A stretch of DNA of 64,000 nucleotides, from NCBI RefSeq assembly GCF_025061645.1, contig NZ_JANYMP010000020.1, forward strand, positions 62,001-126,000. The letters run 5' to 3'. Both the position numbers and the translations under genes were made by a program. The notes beneath the pieces are model-generated. The model was not told the origin of the DNA and did no database searches. It worked only from the letters and a program-made list of their open reading frames with translations. Of the stretch, positions 1 to 9,272 are shown piece after piece. This DNA comes from Umezawaea endophytica. GTDB lineage: Bacteria > Actinomycetota > Actinomycetes > Mycobacteriales > Pseudonocardiaceae. The first letter of the stretch is position 1. Every line of letters starts with the position of its first letter.

Positions 1-220
1 GCTGGCTGAAGACCCGCTCGATGGCGATCACCTCCGGCCGGTACCGGTCCAGCCAGACCTCCACCTCGTCGGCGAGGTGCATCAGCCGGATCGCCAGCTC
101 GTCGTCAACCGACGTGCGGACCACGTCGACCGCGACGATCTTCACCGCGCGGCCGGGGCCACCGTCGACGACGCCGAACCCGCACCGGGTCAGGCCTGGG
201 TCGACGCCGAACACGCGCAC
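1..220 (-). CDS. ruvC: Crossover junction endodeoxyribonuclease RuvC, N-terminal part (runs off the left edge)
   Basis: The 73 visible residues are the start of RuvC, the Holliday-junction resolvase that works with RuvAB. The N-terminus reads [10 protein letters not shown], placing the first catalytic aspartate at D7, and the segment AIERVF carries the second acidic residue at E68; both match the family. The chosen start is the GTG at 220-218, preceded by a GGAGG-type ribosome site about eight bases upstream. The rest of the gene, and presumably ruvA and ruvB, lie beyond the window. A LexA-type box sits 20 bases upstream, so SOS control is likely. Partial only because of the window boundary. 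Confidence 0.93.
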   Translation of the reverse strand, partial: MRVFGVDPGLTRCGFGVVDGGPGRAVKIVAVDVVRTSVDDELAIRLMHLADEVEVWLDRYRPEVIAIERVFSQ

Positions 221-240
221 TGGGGTCCCTCCACCGAGAC

Positions 241-252
241 GAACATCCGTTC
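241..252. promoter_or_regulatory. LexA (SOS) box upstream of ruvC
   Basis: GAAC-ATCC-GTTC, flanked by C and G, matches the actinobacterial LexA consensus CGAAC-N4-GTTCG. It lies 20 bases before the ruvC start, where repressor binding would cover the promoter. The diguanylate cyclase on the other strand starts about 210 bases away and is less likely to be a target. Confidence 0.75.
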
Positions 253-462
253 GAACTTTAGTGGGTGGGCCACCGCCCGCTCCCCGCGACACGCGACCAC
301 CCGTCCAGGTGGTCCGCGACCGCCGATTCCCCCTCACGGGGACAGTCACGGATTGGCGACACCGGGGACGTGCGCGGTCGACACTGAGTCACCACCTCGC
401 TACGGTGACGCGGTCCCTTTGATCCACTTCACCTTCCCGGTCGCGACAAGCGGGAGGCCACG

Positions 463-1980
463 ATGCCGAGGCGATTCTGCGCTCGAACGGCCTTCCTCTG
501 CACCCTGCTGGCGCTGCTGGTGGGTGTCGTGGTGTCGGGCGTGCTCGGCCACCAGGCGTCCGTCGCGCTGGACAAGACGTCGCAGCTCGCCGCCGCCGTC
601 GCCGCGCTGGTCCTCTTCCTCCGGGCCGCCCGCCGCGAGCAGGGCACCGAGCGCCGCTGGCGGCTGTGGATGGTCGCGTCGACGGCGAGCCTGACCGTCG
701 GCCTGAGCGCGTGGATCTGGGGCCAGCTCTTCCTCGGCGTCTCGCTGCCCTCGTCCACGTTGGCACCGCTGGGTTTCATCCTCACGCCGGTGCTCGCGCT
801 GGGCGCGGTGCTGACGCTGGCGCACGGCGCGGCGGACTCGCTGCCGAACCACCGCAGCAAGCTGCTGGTGGTGCTGGACGGCCTGATCGTCGTGGGCTCG
901 CTGTTCGTGCTGACCTGGGTGTCGGCGCTGGAGTCGATCGCCCGCGCCTGGGCCACGTCCGGGCCCGGTTTCGCCACCGTGATCGCCCACCCGGCCGCGT
1001 ACCTGGTGCTGCTGGTGACGCTCCTGGTCACGTCGTGGACCCACCGCACCGTCCGCCAGTTGCCGATGCTGTTCCTCGCCCTCGCGGGGCTCGCGCAGTC
1101 GGCGTCCGGCTGGATCTTCGCCTGGCTCGTCAGCCACGGCGCCGAGGCCATCCCACCGATCGCCGACGTGGGCTTCATGGCGTGCCCGGTGATGCTCCTG
1201 CTCAGCTCGTTGGCCCCCACCAAGGGGAAACCGGTCCGCACGGGCGGGCTCGGCACCGGGGAGCTGCTGCACCTGCTCGTGCCGTACCTGCCGATGCTGA
1301 TCACCGGTCTGTTCATCGTCGTCGGCACCGCGACGGGCGTCAGGTTCAACCCGCTGGAGATCTACGCGGGTCTCGGCGTCGTGCTGCTGGTGATCGTGCG
1401 GCAGCTCGTGACGCTGATGGACAACGCCCGCCTGCTCGACCAGCTCCACGAGAGCCGGGAACAGCTCCGGCACCAGGCCTTCCACGACCCGCTGACGGGG
1501 GTGGCGAACCGCGAGCTGTTCCGCGAGCGCCTCACCGCCGCGCTCCGCCGCGGCGACCCGGTCGTGCTCGCGTTCATCGACGTGGACGGCTTCAAGCACG
1601 TCAACGACAACTTCGGCCACGCCGAGGGCGACGCCGTCCTGCGGATCGTGGCGACCAGGCTCCAGCACTGCGTGCGCGACGAGGACACCGTAGCCCGGCT
1701 CGGCGGCGACGAGTTCGGCGTCCTGGTGGAGAGCGGCGACGTCGACCCGTCGGAGATCGGCAACCGCGTCCTGGCCGCGCTCAAGTCCCCGCACCAGACC
1801 CAGGGCCGCGAGCACGAGGTGTGCGCGAGCGTGGGCATAGCCCACCGCACGGCCCACGACGCCGCCGTGTCCGCCGACGACATGCTCGGTTCGGCCGACG
1901 CCGCCATGTACACGGCGAAGCGGCTGGGCAAGGGCATGGTCGTCGTCCACGGCTCGATCCCCGCACCGGAGCACGCGTGA
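463..1980 (+). CDS. Membrane-bound GGDEF diguanylate cyclase
   Basis: A 505-residue protein that should make cyclic di-GMP from GTP. About nine hydrophobic segments fill residues 10-310, forming an integral-membrane sensor region without a recognised name. The cytoplasmic catalytic domain follows: HDPLTG begins it, FIDVDGFK gives the metal-binding aspartate, and GGDEF is intact at residues 414-418. An inhibitory I-site RxxD (405-408) sits exactly five residues before GGDEF, so feedback inhibition by product is expected. No EAL domain is present. The ATG has a GGGAGG site just upstream. The cupin gene downstream overlaps its stop codon, so the two are translationally coupled. Confidence 0.93.
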   Translation: MPRRFCARTAFLCTLLALLVGVVVSGVLGHQASVALDKTSQLAAAVAALVLFLRAARREQGTERRWRLWMVASTASLTVGLSAWIWGQLFLGVSLPSSTLAPLGFILTPVLALGAVLTLAHGAADSLPNHRSKLLVVLDGLIVVGSLFVLTWVSALESIARAWATSGPGFATVIAHPAAYLVLLVTLLVTSWTHRTVRQLPMLFLALAGLAQSASGWIFAWLVSHGAEAIPPIADVGFMACPVMLLLSSLAPTKGKPVRTGGLGTGELLHLLVPYLPMLITGLFIVVGTATGVRFNPLEIYAGLGVVLLVIVRQLVTLMDNARLLDQLHESREQLRHQAFHDPLTGVANRELFRERLTAALRRGDPVVLAFIDVDGFKHVNDNFGHAEGDAVLRIVATRLQHCVRDEDTVARLGGDEFGVLVESGDVDPSEIGNRVLAALKSPHQTQGREHEVCASVGIAHRTAHDAAVSADDMLGSADAAMYTAKRLGKGMVVVHGSIPAPEHA

Positions 1981-2420
1981 CCGCCGACGACGTCATCGCC
2001 GCACTCGACCTCGCCCCGCTACCCGTGGAGGGCGGCCACTTCGCGCAGGGCCACCGCTCCGCGGACCTGTCGACCATCTACTACCTGCTGCGCGCGGGCG
2101 AGTCCTCCGCCGTGCACAGGCTGACGAACGTCGAGGTGTACGCGCACCACGCCGGCGCCCCGCTGCGGATGCTGCTGCTGCACCCGGACGGCTCGGTGAC
2201 CACACCGGTGCTCGGCTCGGCCCTCGCCGACGGGCAGCGCCCGCAGGTCGTGGTGCCCGCCGGGGTGTGGCAGGCGAGCGAGCCCGACGGCGACTGGGCG
2301 CTGGTGACCACGGTCGTCGTGCCGCCGTACACCGACGACGTGGTGGAGTTCGGCGACGCCGACGCACTGGCCGCCGAGTACCCGTCGCACGCGGCGGAGG
2401 TCAGGCGGCTCTGCCCGTGA
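1977..2420 (+). CDS. Cupin_5 (DUF985) family protein
   Basis: 147 residues that match the single-domain DUF985/Cupin_5 family: an N-terminal PLPVEGGHF segment, STIYYLL, a HRL metal-type strand and a late VPAGVWQ strand, all part of a double-stranded beta-helix. The family has no settled function; some members resemble sugar isomerases or epimerases in fold. The GTG start overlaps the stop of the diguanylate cyclase (GTGA), so expression is coupled to it. A functional link with c-di-GMP is not established by the sequence. Confidence 0.85.
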   Translation: MTADDVIAALDLAPLPVEGGHFAQGHRSADLSTIYYLLRAGESSAVHRLTNVEVYAHHAGAPLRMLLLHPDGSVTTPVLGSALADGQRPQVVVPAGVWQASEPDGDWALVTTVVVPPYTDDVVEFGDADALAAEYPSHAAEVRRLCP

Positions 2421-2460
2421 CGGTGCCGCGCGTGCGGGGGGTCGTGCTGCCCGTGGTCCG

Positions 2461-3168
2461 CTAGCGGTACGGGCCCTGGCCGGTCGGCCGGACCACGACC
2501 TCGTTCACGTCCACGGACGGCGGCTGCGACACGGCGTACAGCACCGCGCGGCCCACGTCGGCCGGGTCGAGCTTGGGTTCGGTGGCCCGTGACGCCGGGA
2601 TCGCGCCGGTGTCGGTCAGGCCCGGCTGGACGACGGTGACGCGGACGCCGGTGTCGGCGCACTCGGCGCGGATGTTCTGCGCCAGGCCGGTGACGGCCCA
2701 CTTCGTGGCCGAGTACAGGTTGCCGGGGCGGACGCCGCGGCCCGCCGCCGAGCCTGTCAGCACGAGGTGGCCGCGGCTGCGGACGAGCGCGGGCATGGCG
2801 GCCTTGGCGGTGTACGCGGGGCCGCAGACGTTGGTGAGCACCATGTCCGCCCACTCGGCGGGCGGGGCGCCCTCGTCGGAGGTGAAGGACGTGACGACGC
2901 TGGCGCCCGCGTTGGCGAAGACGACGTCGATCGAGCCCCACTCCTCCTCGACGCGCCCCATCAGGAACGCCAGGTCGTGCCACGAGGTCACGTCGCACGA
3001 GGCCGCCCAGACGCGGTCGGGCCCTCCCAGCCTCATCCCCGCGTTGACCAGGTCCTCCGCGCGCCGGGAGGCCAGCACCAGCCGGTAGCCGGCGGCGGCG
3101 GCCAGTTCCGCGGTGGCAGCGCCGATGCCACGGGAAGCACCGGTGATCACGAAGACCGAGTCGCCCAT
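2461..3168 (-). CDS. Short-chain dehydrogenase/reductase
   Basis: A 235-residue classical SDR: the NAD(P)-binding TGASRGIG motif at residues 9-16, NAG at 86-88, and the catalytic tetrad N113, S140, Y152 and K156 (YSATK). Substrate cannot be told from the sequence. An open frame continues upstream of the chosen ATG, but family alignment places the start at MGDSVFVITGA; the ribosome site there is weak. The basic residue after the second strand (SRR) suggests NADP(H). The gene is convergent with the cupin gene and divergent from the serine hydrolase gene. Confidence 0.9.
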   Translation of the reverse strand: MGDSVFVITGASRGIGAATAELAAAAGYRLVLASRRAEDLVNAGMRLGGPDRVWAASCDVTSWHDLAFLMGRVEEEWGSIDVVFANAGASVVTSFTSDEGAPPAEWADMVLTNVCGPAYTAKAAMPALVRSRGHLVLTGSAAGRGVRPGNLYSATKWAVTGLAQNIRAECADTGVRVTVVQPGLTDTGAIPASRATEPKLDPADVGRAVLYAVSQPPSVDVNEVVVRPTGQGPYR

Positions 3169-3250
3169 GGCGCGAACGCTACCCAAAGTCGTCAGCGGGA
3201 CGACAGTGACACCTGATTGGATCATCTCACTGGTCCGAACAGGGGGTTTC

Positions 3251-4297
3251 ATGAACATCACACGCAGGTTCGCGCTCGGCTTGGGGTCGGCCGCGGCGGC
3301 GTCGGCGGTGCTGGGCTCGGGAACGGCGGCGGCGCAGGACGACGAGGTCGACACCGAGCCGGAGCTGGAGGCGGTGGTCCCGCGCACGGCCGAGGTGGCG
3401 AGGCGCAAGATCGCCCGCAAGTACCGCCTGGAAACCCGCAGGGCGCGCGGCACCTGGTCCTCCTACATCGGTGTGGCGAACCCGGACGGGTCCGTGCGGG
3501 CGGCCGTGGAGGAGCACCCGGACACCGTCGTGGAGGCGTACAGCGTCAACAAGATCGCCGTGGCGGTCACGGTGCTGGACAAGGTCGACCGGGGGCTGCT
3601 GACGCTCGACCAGCGGATCGAGCTGACGGCGGACATCGTCATCCACGACACCGACGGGATCTTCGGGCTGGACGGCGCGTACCCCAGCTCGATCACCGTC
3701 GGCCACGTCCTGTCGGCGCTGCTGACCGTCTCGGACAACACCGCCGTGCGGCTGTGCGGCCTGCTCGTGCCCGCGCGGGAGATCAACGACATCCTGCGGG
3801 GCAAGGGTTTCGTCCACACGCAGGTCGTGCCGGTCGCCAACCCGAACCGGTACTACCTCGGGACGACGACGCCGCGCGAGACGTTCACGCTGCTGCGGAA
3901 GCTGGTGAACGAGGAGCTGCTGTCGCCCGCCTCGACCACCCACCTGCTGACGGTGCTGAGGTCGCTGACGTCGTTCACCGACGGCGTCCGGCTGGAGCTG
4001 TCGTCGAACGAGCGGCTCCAGGTCGCGACGAAGGCCGGTTGGTTCGCGGACGGCCGCAACGAGGCGGGTGTCGTGTTCGACGCCGACGGCAAGCCGGTGA
4101 TCACGTTCGCGCTGTTCGCGTCCGGTCGGTTCCGCGGGGACGAGACCGCCAACAACGACAACTACAGCGCCACGCACCCGGCGCTGCGGGCGCGCGCGGC
4201 GATCGGCAGGACCCTGTTCGACTCGGTCCGGCAGATCACCTGCCCGGCGCCGAGGCCCCGTCTCTCGCAGGTCTACCGGCCCTGGACGGGCGCGTGA
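3251..4297 (+). CDS. Exported class A beta-lactamase-fold serine hydrolase
   Basis: 348 residues. A twin-arginine signal (TRRFALGLG, then an Ala-rich stretch ending near residue 28) should send it through Tat. The penicillin-recognising core follows: S98-V-N-K101 is the SxxK nucleophile motif, S161-D-N163 the second, and K261-A-G the KTG-like third. I do not see the ExxLN omega-loop motif that supplies the general base in class A beta-lactamases. It could therefore be a slow beta-lactamase, a penicillin-binding hydrolase or another serine enzyme acting in the envelope. ATG at 3251 follows AGGGGG at a good distance. A strong hairpin follows the stop. Confidence 0.82.
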   Translation: MNITRRFALGLGSAAAASAVLGSGTAAAQDDEVDTEPELEAVVPRTAEVARRKIARKYRLETRRARGTWSSYIGVANPDGSVRAAVEEHPDTVVEAYSVNKIAVAVTVLDKVDRGLLTLDQRIELTADIVIHDTDGIFGLDGAYPSSITVGHVLSALLTVSDNTAVRLCGLLVPAREINDILRGKGFVHTQVVPVANPNRYYLGTTTPRETFTLLRKLVNEELLSPASTTHLLTVLRSLTSFTDGVRLELSSNERLQVATKAGWFADGRNEAGVVFDADGKPVITFALFASGRFRGDETANNDNYSATHPALRARAAIGRTLFDSVRQITCPAPRPRLSQVYRPWTGA

Positions 4298-4338
4298 CGT
4301 ATTTCCCGAGGAGCTGCGCGCTCCTCACCTAGTGGACA

Positions 4339-4371
4339 GGGTCGGTCGTCGCCGCCGTCGACGACCGACCC
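4339..4371 (+). terminator. Transcription terminator hairpin after the serine hydrolase gene
   Basis: Two perfect 13-base arms (4339-4351 and 4359-4371) separated by a 7-base loop, 42 bases after the stop codon. There is no U-tract, as is common for actinobacterial terminators. It separates the hydrolase from the LacI gene. Confidence 0.7.
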
Positions 4372-4476
4372 GTTCACTCCCCGATCGGCTCGGGGGAGGT
4401 GTTGTCGGTGGTCACCGTGCCGCGTCCGGGGTCCGCGACGACTAGGCTCCCGGCAAGCTATCGAGGAGGAACGGGT

Positions 4477-5517
4477 TTGACTCCCAGGCAGGTGACGCTG
4501 GCGGAGGTCGCGAGCCACGCGGGGGTGTCGCTGGCGACCGCGTCGCGAGTCCTCAACGGCAGCACGCGGCAGGTCAGCGACGAGCTGCGAGACCGCGTCG
4601 TCGGGTCCGCGCAGGAGCTGGGCTACCTGCCGAACGCCGCCGCGCAAGCGCTGGCGCGCAACAGCAGCGTGCTCGTGGGTCTCGTGGTGCACGACATCTC
4701 GGACCCGTACTTCTCCAGCATCGCGGCGGGCGTGACCAGGATCGCCGAGGAGGCGGGCCTGGTCGTGGTGCTCGGCACCACCGGCCGCGACCCCGAGCGC
4801 GAGGTCGAGCTGCTGTACACGCTCCGCGCGCACCGGGCGCGGGCCGTCGTGATCGCGGGCAGCCGCACCACGGACCGAGGGGCCACGGCCAGGCTCGCCG
4901 CCGAGGTCGAGGCGTTCACCGCGCAGGGCGGGCGGGTCGCGTGCGTCTCGCAGTCCCGCATCCCCGCGGACACCGTCGTGCCGTCGAACCGGGCGGGTGC
5001 CCGCGCGCTGGCGCGGGAGCTGGCGGCGCTGGGGCACAAGCGGTTCGCCGTGCTGGCGGGGCCGCCGAACCTGGTGGTGGCGCGCGACCGGCTCGCGGGC
5101 TTCAAGGCCGGGCTGGCCGACGCCGGGCTCGACCTGCCCGCCGCGTCCGTGGTCACCGGGGCGTTCACCAGGGACGGCGGGCACGCGGCGGCGACCGAGC
5201 TGCTGGCCGCGAAGACCGGCGCGACCTGCGTGTTCGCCGTCAACGACGTGATGGCGCTCGGCGCGATGGCGGCGCTGCGCGAATCCGGGCTGCGGGTGCC
5301 GGAGGACGTGTCCATGGCGGGGTTCGACGACATCCCGACGCTGCGGGACCTGGTGCCGGGGCTGAGCACCGTGCGGCTCCCGCTGGAGGAGCTGGGCGAA
5401 CGGGCGGCGCGGCTCGTGCTGGACGAGGGGACCGCCGAGGTCCGCACGGTCAAGGTCGCGGGCGAGGTCGTACTCAGGGCGAGCACCCGAGCACCCTCCG
5501 GAACCGGCCTGCGGTGA
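4477..5517 (+). CDS. LacI-family transcriptional regulator
   Basis: A 346-residue repressor-type regulator. The first 30 residues form the LacI helix-turn-helix and hinge (VTLAEVASHAGVS then TASRVLNG), followed by a periplasmic-binding-protein-like sensor domain with the typical DPYFS, FAVNDVMALGAM and MAGFDDIP segments. I chose the TTG at 4477 because GAGGAGGA lies seven bases before it and the HTH begins immediately after; an upstream in-frame ATG would add 26 residues unlike the family. The effector is probably a sugar, but no sugar genes adjoin it. Confidence 0.9.
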   Translation: MTPRQVTLAEVASHAGVSLATASRVLNGSTRQVSDELRDRVVGSAQELGYLPNAAAQALARNSSVLVGLVVHDISDPYFSSIAAGVTRIAEEAGLVVVLGTTGRDPEREVELLYTLRAHRARAVVIAGSRTTDRGATARLAAEVEAFTAQGGRVACVSQSRIPADTVVPSNRAGARALARELAALGHKRFAVLAGPPNLVVARDRLAGFKAGLADAGLDLPAASVVTGAFTRDGGHAAATELLAAKTGATCVFAVNDVMALGAMAALRESGLRVPEDVSMAGFDDIPTLRDLVPGLSTVRLPLEELGERAARLVLDEGTAEVRTVKVAGEVVLRASTRAPSGTGLR

Positions 5518-5620
5518 GGGCCATACCCTCTAAACTGGACCGAACCGCTCTCCACCAGCATGCCCGACCGAGGAGTGACTCCTTCCGTGCGCGACGCGCA
5601 GTCACCTGGCTTCAGTACTG

Positions 5621-5641
5621 AGCCGGGTCGAACACCCGGCT
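5621..5641 (+). other. Stem-loop in the leader of the CNNM genes
   Basis: AGCCGGGT and ACCCGGCT form a perfect 8-bp stem with a 5-base loop, 40 bases before the GTG of the first CNNM gene and 104 bases after the LacI stop. It lacks a U-tract. It may be part of a structured 5' leader or a weak terminator of the LacI transcript. No known riboswitch class is recognisable. Confidence 0.45.
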
Positions 5642-5681
5642 GCCACACCAGCTCGATCCCGTCCCTCGCCGGAGGCGACAG

Positions 5682-7016
5682 GTGATCGGAACACTCCTGA
5701 GCGTCCTCGGCCTGCTGGCCGTCGTCGCTCTCACCCTCGGGACCGCCACCGCGGTCGCCGCCGAGTTCTCGTTGACCGCCCTCGAACGCAGCACCGTGGA
5801 CAACCACGCCGCCGTCGTGGGCGATGCCAGGGCCCTGAAGCTCCAGAAGGCGCACAAGTCGCTGTCCTTCCAGCTCTCCGGCGCCCAGTTGGCCATCACC
5901 ATCACCACCCTGATCACCGGCTACATCGCCGAACCCGCCATCGCGGAACTGGTCGAACCCGGCCTGACCGCCCTCGGCGTGCCGTCTTCGGTGGCCGACC
6001 CGCTGGCACTGGCGTTCGCGCTGGCGCTGGCCACGGCCGTGTCGATGGTGTTCGGCGAGCTCGTGCCGAAGAACCTCGCCATCGCGAAGCCGATGGAGAC
6101 GGCCCGCGCGGTCGTCGGCTACCAGGCGGCGTTCTCCAGCACGTTCCGCTGGCTGATCAGCGGCATGAACCTGACCGCGAACTGGCTGGTGCGCCGCTTC
6201 GGCGTCGAACCGGTCGAGGAGCTGGCGTCCGCGCGGTCGCCGGAGGAGCTGAGCGCCCTGGTGCGCTCCAGCGCCGAGCACGGCACGCTCGACCAGGGCA
6301 CGGCGACGCTGCTGGACCGCTCGCTGCGCTTCGGCGACCGCACGGCCGGTGAGCTGATGACGCCGCGCGTGCAGGTCGAGGCGCTGCGCGTCGACGCGAC
6401 CGTGCTGGACCTGATCTCCAAGACCCGCGAGACCGGCTTCTCCCGGTTCCCCGTGCACAACGGCGACCTGGACGAGGTGCGCGGAATGGTGCACGTGAAG
6501 CAGGCGTTCAGCGTGCCGGTGAACCAGCGCGGGACCACGCCGGTGTCGGCGCTGACCCGGCCGGTGCAGATCGTGCCGGAGACCCTGGAGGGCGACGCGC
6601 TGCTGGACCGGCTGCGGGCGTCCGGGCTCCAGACCGCGCTCGTCGTGGACGAGTACGGCGGCACGGCCGGGCTGGTGACGCTGGAGGACGTGGTCGAGGA
6701 GATCGTGGGCGACGTCCGCGACGAGCACGACCGGGGCGAGGCCGCTCCGGTCCGCCCGCTGGGCAAGGGGAGCTGGATGGTGTCCGGGCTGCTGCGCGAC
6801 GACGAGGTCGCCGAGGCCACCAGGTTCCGGATGCCGGAGGGCGACTACGAGACGCTGGCCGGTCTGGTCATGGCCAGGCTCGGCCGCATCCCCGAGGTCG
6901 GCGACGAGATCCGGGTCGACGGCTGGCGCATCACCGTGATGCGGATGGACCGGCACCGCACGGCCGAGCTGCGGGTGGCCAGGGTCGCCGACGCGGACCA
7001 GGTGGCGGCGCAGTGA
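5682..7016 (+). CDS. CNNM/CorC-type membrane protein with CBS pair and CorC_HlyC domain
   Basis: 444 residues with full CNNM architecture: a DUF21 transmembrane domain (about 1-190, including FSLTALERS and FGELVPKNLAIAKP), two CBS domains (about 210-335) and a C-terminal CorC_HlyC domain (about 350-435). The family covers magnesium or divalent-cation efflux transporters and proteins once called hemolysins. GTG at 5682 follows GGAGG six bases upstream. Its stop overlaps the start of a second CNNM gene, so the pair is cotranslated and may form a heteromer. Confidence 0.9.
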   Translation: MIGTLLSVLGLLAVVALTLGTATAVAAEFSLTALERSTVDNHAAVVGDARALKLQKAHKSLSFQLSGAQLAITITTLITGYIAEPAIAELVEPGLTALGVPSSVADPLALAFALALATAVSMVFGELVPKNLAIAKPMETARAVVGYQAAFSSTFRWLISGMNLTANWLVRRFGVEPVEELASARSPEELSALVRSSAEHGTLDQGTATLLDRSLRFGDRTAGELMTPRVQVEALRVDATVLDLISKTRETGFSRFPVHNGDLDEVRGMVHVKQAFSVPVNQRGTTPVSALTRPVQIVPETLEGDALLDRLRASGLQTALVVDEYGGTAGLVTLEDVVEEIVGDVRDEHDRGEAAPVRPLGKGSWMVSGLLRDDEVAEATRFRMPEGDYETLAGLVMARLGRIPEVGDEIRVDGWRITVMRMDRHRTAELRVARVADADQVAAQ

Positions 7017-8050
7017 GCATCCTGGTCCTCTTCCTGTTCCTGGCGGGCAACGCGTTCTTCGTCGGCGCCGAGTTCGCGATCATCACCGCCCGCCGCGACC
7101 GGCTCGAGGCGCTGGCCGAGAAGGGCAGCAGCCGGGCCCGCACGGCGATCAAGGCCGGTCGGGAGCTGCCGCTGATGATCGCGGGCGCGCAGCTCGGCAT
7201 CACGCTGTGCTCGCTGGGGCTCGGCGCGATCGGCGAACCCGCCGTGGCGTCGATCCTGGAGTCGCCGTTCCACGCCATCGGCGTCCCGACGGCGGTGCGG
7301 CACGGCATCTCGTTCGCCATCGCGCTGATCATCGTGGTGGCGCTGCACACGATCCTCGGCGAGATGGTGCCGAAGAACCTGGCCATCGCGAACCCGGAGC
7401 AGCTCGCGATCTGGCTCGTGCCGGTGCACTACGGGTTCTGCAAGCTCGTCGGCCCGGTGCTGCGGATGTTCACCGTCGTGTCGACGGCCGTGCTGAAGCT
7501 GATGAAGGTCACGCCGAAGGACGAGCTGGACACGGCGTACACGCCGGACGAGCTGGCGATGCTGATCGCCCAGTCCCGCCAGGAGGGCCTGCTGGAGGAC
7601 TCCGAGCACCGGCGGCTCACGCAGACGCTGTCGTCGGCGGAGCGGACCGTGGCCGACGTGCTGGTGCCGCTGGACCGGCTGACCACGCTGTCGTCCAACC
7701 CGACGGTCGGCGAGGTCGAGTCGTCCGTGGCCCAGACCGGGTTCTCCCGGTTCCCCGTGCGCGGCGACAACGGGAAGCTGCTGGGCTACCTGCACGTCAA
7801 GGACGTGCTGGACCTCGCGGGCGCGGATCCGGGCACGCCCGTGCCCCGCACCCGCATCCGCGGCCTGCCGGACCTGCCCGTGGACGCCCACCTGGACGAG
7901 GCGCTGGCCGCGCTGCGGCGGGCGCAGTCGCACCTGGCGCGGGCCGTGGACGCGGACGGCGCGCTGTGCGGCGTCGTGGCGATGGAGGACCTGGTCGAGG
8001 AGTACGTCGGCACGGTCCGCGACGGCACCCACGTGAGCCGCGAGCTGTGA
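7013..8050 (+). CDS. Second CNNM-type membrane protein, without the CorC_HlyC domain
   Basis: 345 residues: a DUF21 membrane domain (about 1-185, with GAEFAIITAR and GEMVPKNLAIANP) and a CBS pair (about 200-335). The protein stops right after the second CBS domain, so it lacks the C-terminal CorC_HlyC domain its upstream partner has. The GTG start overlaps the preceding stop codon (GTGA). Tandem long and short CNNM genes are common in actinobacteria, which suggests a joint role in divalent-cation handling; this is inference. It is convergent with the MFS gene one base later. Confidence 0.9.
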   Translation: MSILVLFLFLAGNAFFVGAEFAIITARRDRLEALAEKGSSRARTAIKAGRELPLMIAGAQLGITLCSLGLGAIGEPAVASILESPFHAIGVPTAVRHGISFAIALIIVVALHTILGEMVPKNLAIANPEQLAIWLVPVHYGFCKLVGPVLRMFTVVSTAVLKLMKVTPKDELDTAYTPDELAMLIAQSRQEGLLEDSEHRRLTQTLSSAERTVADVLVPLDRLTTLSSNPTVGEVESSVAQTGFSRFPVRGDNGKLLGYLHVKDVLDLAGADPGTPVPRTRIRGLPDLPVDAHLDEALAALRRAQSHLARAVDADGALCGVVAMEDLVEEYVGTVRDGTHVSREL

Positions 8051-8051
8051 G

Positions 8052-9263
8052 TCAGGAGGCCCGAGCGGCGAATCGGGCCTCCTCCGCGGCGAACCCCTTG
8101 GGGGACACGGTCTTCCACATCAGCACCGCGGACAGCAGGTGCACGGCCGAGGCCATCACCCACACCCAGCGCAGCCCCCACGTCGCCGCGACGAACCCAC
8201 CCGCGAGCGCGCCGAGCGGCGTCAGGCCCCAGGCCAGCGCGCGGTGGCTGGTGAGCACCCGGCCGAGCAGCGGCGTGGGCGTGAACCGCTGGCGGCTGGA
8301 CTGCGAGCACACGTTCCACACCAGCGTCGTGGACGACAGCACCACCAGCGTCCCGGCGACCAGCGCGAACACCGGCGGCTCCACCGCGATGAGCAGGATC
8401 AGGACCGAGGCGGACAGCGTCGAGAGCCGCATGGACCAGGCGTAGCCGAGCCGGGTGACCAGTCGGTGCACCACGAACGACGCCCCGATCCACCCGACAG
8501 CCAGGCACGCCATCAGCACGCCGTAGCCGACCGAGCCGACGTGCAGGATCTGCGTCGCGTAGAGGACGAACATCGGCATGCTCGCGCTGGCGGCGAACGA
8601 GCCGAGCGCGACGGTGACCGTGATGGTGCGCAGCAGCGGGCTGCCCACGAGGAACGCGAGCCCGGTCCTGATGTCGCGCAGCGGGTGACCCGGCGGGCTC
8701 GGCACGTGCGGGACGGCGAGGCCACGGGTCAGCAGCAGCGCCACCAGTGCCGCCGCGCAGGCGAGCCACGCGGGCAGCCCGACCGCGAACGCCAGCAGGA
8801 AACCGGTCACCGGCGGCACCACGAACTGCACGACCCCGCGGTCGATGACGATCATCCGGGCGTTCGCGGCGGCCAACCGGTCCGGGCCGACGACGTCCGG
8901 TACCAGCGCGCCGCTGGCGCCGTCGCCGAGCACCTGCGAGCTGACGACGACGAACGAGACGACCAGCAGCAGCGGCAGGGTCAGCACGCCGGTCGACGTC
9001 GCGACGGCGAGCACGGCCGCCGCCGCGGCCTGCACGGCGAACGCCGACGCGAGCACCACCGTCCGCCGGAACCGGTCGATCAACACCCCCGCCGCCAGCG
9101 AGAACAGCAGCCACGGGAGCTGCCCCACCACGTTCACCAGCGCCACCTGCCGCGGATCGGTCGTGATCGTGATCGCCAGGAGCGGCAGCGCCGTCAGCAG
9201 CAGCCCCTCCCCCGTCGACCCGCTGACCGCGACCGCCTGCAACCGCCCCCACCCAGTCCCCAT
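8052..9263 (-). CDS. Major facilitator superfamily transporter
   Basis: 403 residues with about twelve hydrophobic helices and the MFS loop 2-3 signature in LIDRFRRTVVL. It resembles the drug or multi-substrate exporter group (MFS_3 type). Substrate unknown. ATG at 9263. It is transcribed away from an ArsR-type regulator with a 57-bp spacer containing an inverted repeat, the usual arrangement for a regulator that controls an efflux pump. Confidence 0.88.
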   Translation of the reverse strand: MGTGWGRLQAVAVSGSTGEGLLLTALPLLAITITTDPRQVALVNVVGQLPWLLFSLAAGVLIDRFRRTVVLASAFAVQAAAAAVLAVATSTGVLTLPLLLVVSFVVVSSQVLGDGASGALVPDVVGPDRLAAANARMIVIDRGVVQFVVPPVTGFLLAFAVGLPAWLACAAALVALLLTRGLAVPHVPSPPGHPLRDIRTGLAFLVGSPLLRTITVTVALGSFAASASMPMFVLYATQILHVGSVGYGVLMACLAVGWIGASFVVHRLVTRLGYAWSMRLSTLSASVLILLIAVEPPVFALVAGTLVVLSSTTLVWNVCSQSSRQRFTPTPLLGRVLTSHRALAWGLTPLGALAGGFVAATWGLRWVWVMASAVHLLSAVLMWKTVSPKGFAAEEARFAARAS

Positions 9264-9272
9264 GCACCCACC

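Noticed and set aside
5518-5681. Mg2+ (M-box) or Mn2+ riboswitch before the CNNM genes
   Set aside because: Expected from gene function, but none of the conserved core sequences is present.
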